Shown in pieces: positions 61,103 through 64,000 of a stretch of DNA of 64,000 nucleotides; positions within the stretch are counted from its first letter, which is position 1; the number at the start of each line of letters is the position of its first letter. The stretch comes from Streptomyces decoyicus (GTDB taxonomy: Bacteria; Actinomycetota; Actinomycetes; Streptomycetales; Streptomycetaceae): positions 8,122,001 through 8,186,000 of the forward strand of contig NZ_CP082301.1 of NCBI RefSeq assembly GCF_019880305.1, read 5' to 3'. Below the pieces are notes generated by a model, which was not told the origin of the DNA, searched no databases, and saw nothing but the letters and a program-made list of their open reading frames with translations. Made by a program: the position numbers and the translations under genes.

Positions 61103-61121
61103 CCACAACCCATGGTTGTGG
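61103..61121. promoter_or_regulatory. Perfect palindrome CCACAACC-CAT-GGTTGTGG (LysR operator)
   Basis: An 8+3+8 perfect inverted repeat lies 7 bp before the LysR start and within the divergent space to the MFS gene. Symmetry and position fit the autoregulatory site of a LysR protein. Confidence 0.65.
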
Positions 61122-61234
61122 CGTGCCAGACGCTTCGGTTGTTTGCTCAGCTGACCGGCCGCTGGCTTTGATGTACCCGGTCAACGCGGGGTTGTTGAAG
61201 GGCGACGGCGAGACGATGAGGGGGAGTGCTGGGA

Positions 61235-62482
61235 ATGGGGGCCAGACGGTCGCTGGGGCGGCAGTTCGGGTGGCTGTGGGCGGCGTACACGGTCAGCACG
61301 TTCGGAACGCGGCTCGCGTTCGACGCGTTCCCCTTGATCGCGATCCTCGTCCTGCACGCCGGGCCGACCGAGGTGTCGGTGCTGGCGGCCGCGGGGCTGG
61401 CGGTGGGGGCGGCAGTGGCGGTGCCGCTCGGCCCGTGGGTGGAGTTCCGCCGCAAGCGACCCGTGATGGTCGCGATGGACCTGATCCGGTGCGCGGCGCT
61501 GTTGAGCGTCCCGGCCGCGTTCGCGCTCGGCGGGCTCAGCTTCGTCCAGCTCCTGGCCGTTTCGGTCATCGTCGTCGCGGCGGACATCACCTTCACCGCG
61601 GCCGGCGGCGCATGCCTGAAGGCACTCGTCAAGCCGCCGGACCTGCTCGTCGCGAACGGGCGGTTCGAGGCCACGAACTGGACCGCCACCGTGCTCGGAC
61701 CGCCACTCGGCGGGGCCGCGATCGGGCTGTTCGGTCCGGTGGTGACCGTGGTGGCCGATGCGGTCAGCTACCTGCTCTCGGCAATGGGGATCCGGGCGAT
61801 CGGCGGCAGGGAGCCGCGCTCTGCCCGCACCGACACACGGCCCCGCCCGCGGGCCGGCGACCTCCTCGACGGGTGGCGGTACATCCTGAGCCACCCGACG
61901 CTGCGCCCGCTGTTCTACAACACGATCCTGGTCAACAGCCTGATCATGGCGTCCCAGCCGCTGCTCGCCGTCCTCATGGTCGGGCACCTCGGGTTCGCCC
62001 CCTGGCAGTACGCCCTCGTCTTCGCAGTGCCCTGCCTCGGTGGCTTGCTCGGCTCACGGCTGGCCCGCCGACTGGTCGCGCGCTTCGGGCAGCACCAGGT
62101 CATGCTCACCGTCGGGGCGCTGCGCGCGTGCTGGCTGCTCGGGTTGGCCTTCATCCGCCCCGGCACTGCCGGGCTCGTGCTCGTGATGACCGTCGAGCTT
62201 GGACTGATCACGTGCATGGGCGTGTTCAACCCGGTGTTCAGCACCTACCGACTCGACCTGACAGAGTCGGACCGCGTCACCCGCACTCTGTCCGCCTGGT
62301 CGGTCACCAGCAAAGCCATCACCGCGGCCATGACCGGACTATGGGGCCTGCTGGCCGGCATCACCGGCCCCCGCACCGCGATCGCGATCGCCGGTCTTCT
62401 CCTCCTGGCAACCCCGCTCCTGCTTCCCCGACGCGACCACGCGCCGCAACACGGGCGAGAACTGGCCCCGGGCCGCACATGA
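61235..62482 (+). CDS. MFS transporter
   Basis: The 415-residue protein has about 12 hydrophobic segments. It begins RQFGWLWAAYTVSTFGTRLAFDAFPLIAILVL, has WVEFRRKRPVMVAMDLIR in the motif A loop, and LLVANGRFEATNWTATVLGPPLGG, typical of the MFS_3/MdfA-like macrolide efflux group. It probably exports a small lipophilic compound. ATG at 61235 follows GGGGAG at 9 nt; a GTG at 61226 overlaps that site. Divergent from LysR. Confidence 0.87.
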   Translation: MGARRSLGRQFGWLWAAYTVSTFGTRLAFDAFPLIAILVLHAGPTEVSVLAAAGLAVGAAVAVPLGPWVEFRRKRPVMVAMDLIRCAALLSVPAAFALGGLSFVQLLAVSVIVVAADITFTAAGGACLKALVKPPDLLVANGRFEATNWTATVLGPPLGGAAIGLFGPVVTVVADAVSYLLSAMGIRAIGGREPRSARTDTRPRPRAGDLLDGWRYILSHPTLRPLFYNTILVNSLIMASQPLLAVLMVGHLGFAPWQYALVFAVPCLGGLLGSRLARRLVARFGQHQVMLTVGALRACWLLGLAFIRPGTAGLVLVMTVELGLITCMGVFNPVFSTYRLDLTESDRVTRTLSAWSVTSKAITAAMTGLWGLLAGITGPRTAIAIAGLLLLATPLLLPRRDHAPQHGRELAPGRT

Positions 62483-62529
62483 CACACCGCAGCGCGTGAC
62501 GGTCCTCCTGGCCATCGTCACCTGTGACC

Positions 62530-62568
62530 GAGCGCCGTGGTCGGCGGGTTTCGCCCACCACGGCGCTC
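62530..62568. terminator. Convergent terminator hairpin
   Basis: GAGCGCCGTGGT pairs with ACCACGGCGCTC (12 bp), and the loop has its own GGCG/CGCC pair. It lies between the MFS stop and the DUF1918 stop. Confidence 0.75.
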
Positions 62569-62606
62569 GCCCCACCCCTCGCTCAGCGAGGCGGCGGCGT
62601 TGGTGG

Positions 62607-62807
62607 TCAGGCAGGCCCGGATGCGCTGCGATGGTCAACCATGCAGTCCGGTCCCGGGCTCATGATGGTCTCGTGGCCATTTTCCGCCCTCACCCGGAAG
62701 GGCGGCGTCCCGTTCGGGCCGAGCACCTCGACGATCTCAACGACTCGATCGTGCTTGCCCACGACCCGACCATGCATCACGAGGCGGTCCCCTTTGGAGG
62801 CGTGCAT
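62607..62807 (-). CDS. DUF1918-domain protein
   Basis: The 66-residue protein begins MHASKGDRLVMHGRVVGKHDRVVEIVEVLG and contains GPNGTPPFRVRAENGHETIMSPGPDCMVDH, the SH3-like small domain DUF1918 common in actinobacteria, often with stress-linked expression. It is soluble and of unknown function. ATG at 62807 follows GGAAGGG; the frame remains open upstream without another good start. Confidence 0.87.
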   Translation of the reverse strand: MHASKGDRLVMHGRVVGKHDRVVEIVEVLGPNGTPPFRVRAENGHETIMSPGPDCMVDHRSASGPA

Positions 62808-63028
62808 CGTTGCGTCCCTTCCTGCCGTTTGCGACACCGCTGAACCTTCCGGCGTCACCCGATGTCGCAGAGCGTAATGGTTCGCGTACACAATGGAGGT
62901 GCCACTCGCGGTCGACGGTCACCCCCGGCTCGGTCGGCGCACCCCACGGCGCCAAGTTCTGGGCAGGCAGCCCGTTCGTCCGCCGCCTCAGGCTCGCGCC
63001 TCGGTCCCGCGCCGGCACCCCCCCGCGG

Positions 63029-63280
63029 ATTGCCGGAAATCGACGCCTACCACCAGGTGTCGATCGTGACCGGATCGAAGCTGGCCTTCATCGCCGAGGC
63101 AGGTCGCCCGGGATGCCGAGGGGGCCGCCGTCGGCGAAGGTGACCTCGCCGCTCAGGTCGAGCAGTGCTACCTCAACATCGGCACCGCACTGGCCGAAGT
63201 CGGAGGCTGCTTCGACGGCATGGCGAAAATTACCGTCCACGTCGTCGACTGGACCCCCGGCAAGATGCCCCTGTTCCTGG
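63029..63280 (+). pseudogene. RidA-family gene remnant with frameshift
   Basis: One frame reads LPEIDAYHQVSIVTGSKLAFIAEAG up to about 63100. From 63104 a different frame continues VARDAEGAAVGEGDLAAQVEQC, LNIGTALAEVGG and VHVVDWTPGKMPLFLG. Together these match the first three quarters of a RidA/YjgF (enamine deaminase) protein, but a small indel near 63100 splits it. The C-terminal part with the trimer-interface arginine is missing. No credible start codon is kept. It is decayed. Confidence 0.8.
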
Positions 63281-63475
63281 GATCACCGACTGAACAGGTG
63301 CTCTGCGCCCAGCACTTGCACGTCACCTGGGGCCCTCGAACGGTGCCGGGCCTGCGGGGGCTCCGCCCTGGCCGAGACGCGGGACAGCACAGCCAACGGC
63401 AGATATATGCGTTGACGGGTGAGGCTCCGGACCGTTTCATCAAAGCCGGTTGTTCACTCCGTCAGGAAGGTGCCC

Positions 63476-64000
63476 ATGGGCACTCGCAAGATGCATGCCG
63501 ACGAGGCGCATATCGACACGTCGTCGGTGCGCGCGCTGCTCGGCGCGCAGTTCCCGCACTGGGCGGAACTTCCCCTCGCCCGGGTCGAGTCCGCCGGCAC
63601 CTCCAACGCCATGTTCCGGCTCGGCGAGGATCTGGTCGCGCGCTTCCCCCGCATCGCCGGAGCCGTCGGCGACGTGGCGAAGGAGCACCAGTGGCTGTCC
63701 CGGCTCGCCCCGCACCTTCCGGTCGCCATCCCCGTACCGCTCGGCAAGGGAGCGCCGGGGGAGAGCTATCCCTGGCCCTGGTCCGTCTACCGCTGGATCC
63801 ACGGCGAGACCCCGACCGCCGGGCGCACCGCCGAACCCCGCCTGCTCGCCAGGGATCTGGCGGAGTTCATCGCCGCACTTCACCGGGTCGACCCCACGGA
63901 CGGGCCCCCGTCCTATCGCAGCGAAGCGTTGGCGGCACGAGACGCGGGGACACGCGCCGCGATCGGGAGAGTGCGCGACATCGTCGACGCCGACGCCGCT
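63476..64000 (+). CDS. Aminoglycoside phosphotransferase-family protein (3' end beyond window)
   Basis: The open frame continues to the window end (175 codons seen). It contains AGTSNAMFRLGEDLVARFPR with the first strand/glycine loop, KEHQWLSRLAPHLPVAIPVPLGKG with the ATP-binding region, and WSVYRWIHGETP, the start of the kinase-like APH fold. The catalytic HGD loop would lie further on. ATG at 63476 follows GGAAGG. It may be a resistance enzyme or, more likely, a kinase of unknown substrate. Confidence 0.85.
   Translation, partial: MGTRKMHADEAHIDTSSVRALLGAQFPHWAELPLARVESAGTSNAMFRLGEDLVARFPRIAGAVGDVAKEHQWLSRLAPHLPVAIPVPLGKGAPGESYPWPWSVYRWIHGETPTAGRTAEPRLLARDLAEFIAALHRVDPTDGPPSYRSEALAARDAGTRAAIGRVRDIVDADAA

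Noticed and set aside
1-64000. CRISPR arrays, tRNA or rRNA genes, replication origin or integrase attachment sites
   Set aside because: No regularly spaced repeats, no cloverleaf-like T-arm strings, no DnaA-box clusters and no integrase gene were found on reading.

Overview
The window is high-GC actinomycete chromosome. Codon third positions are almost all G/C, GTG starts are common, and secreted proteins carry Tat/Sec-type leaders. The gene families (Lrp/MarR/TetR/MocR regulators, PAS-GAF-PP2C phosphatase, DUF6480, DUF5701, DUF1918, a DasR-like box before a chitinase, family 2 encapsulin) together point to Streptomyces. There are about 55 protein genes, no rRNA, tRNA or CRISPR, and traces of mobile DNA (a 162-bp MITE-like palindrome and an IS630 transposase scar). 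This mix of accessory metabolism and many small regulator/target pairs suits a chromosome arm or arm-proximal region.

Layout. 1-8.5 kb: a cut-off GNAT gene, a YczE-type membrane protein divergent from a MocR regulator, a beta-lactamase-fold hydrolase, a TetX-like flavin monooxygenase divergent from a TetR, another GNAT and two hypotheticals. 8.6-11.5 kb: a family 2B encapsulin shell gene overlapping its cargo cysteine desulfurase, which has a long disordered N-terminus. 11.9-21 kb: a HEAT-repeat protein, an I36 inhibitor-like secreted protein, a PutP symporter, a lipoprotein-histidine kinase pair with a MITE exactly at the kinase stop codon, and a PAS/GAF/PP2C phosphatase. 21-31.9 kb: a LysE exporter, a GH18 chitinase with a candidate DasR site, small proteins, a formaldehyde dehydrogenase-like enzyme, a STAS anti-sigma antagonist, a membrane-anchored glutamate synthase-domain protein, a pyruvate oxidase-like enzyme, and a MarR gene divergent from an enolase across three palindromes. 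31.9-47.8 kb: NAD kinase, a DD-peptidase-like hydrolase, DUF5701 and TetR, SRPBCC, a DHA2 exporter with a double Lrp regulator, a degenerate ABC ATPase with a YhgE/Pip protein, a peroxiredoxin, a lamin-tail protein, an NmtR/P1B-4 ATPase metal-efflux pair, and a zinc alcohol dehydrogenase.

47.9-56.9 kb holds the most striking locus. It is a minus-strand operon with sbnA and sbnB (L-2,3-diaminopropionate synthesis), an NRPS polypeptide (partial C, A, T and TE domains) fused in frame to a TauD/SyrP-like Fe(II)/2-oxoglutarate oxygenase, and a separate carrier protein joined to the three-fold membrane/left-handed-beta-helix terminal region known from epsilon-poly-lysine synthetase (Pls/PosA family). 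I infer a membrane-bound synthetase for a diaminopropionate homopolymer or short oligomer, possibly hydroxylated. The split architecture and the fused oxygenase make it worth study. A small unreported reading frame is translationally coupled between sbnB and sbnA, and a SigK-like ECF sigma factor with a minimal soluble anti-sigma partner is divergent from the operon.

57.4-64 kb: that sigma/anti-sigma pair, an alcohol dehydrogenase divergent from a TetR, a LysR divergent from an MFS exporter across a perfect palindrome, a DUF1918 protein, a frameshifted RidA remnant, and the start of an aminoglycoside-phosphotransferase-fold gene that runs off the end.

Identities come from reading the translations and recalling family motifs. 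No database search was run. Start sites were chosen by ribosome binding sites and domain boundaries and are noted where uncertain.
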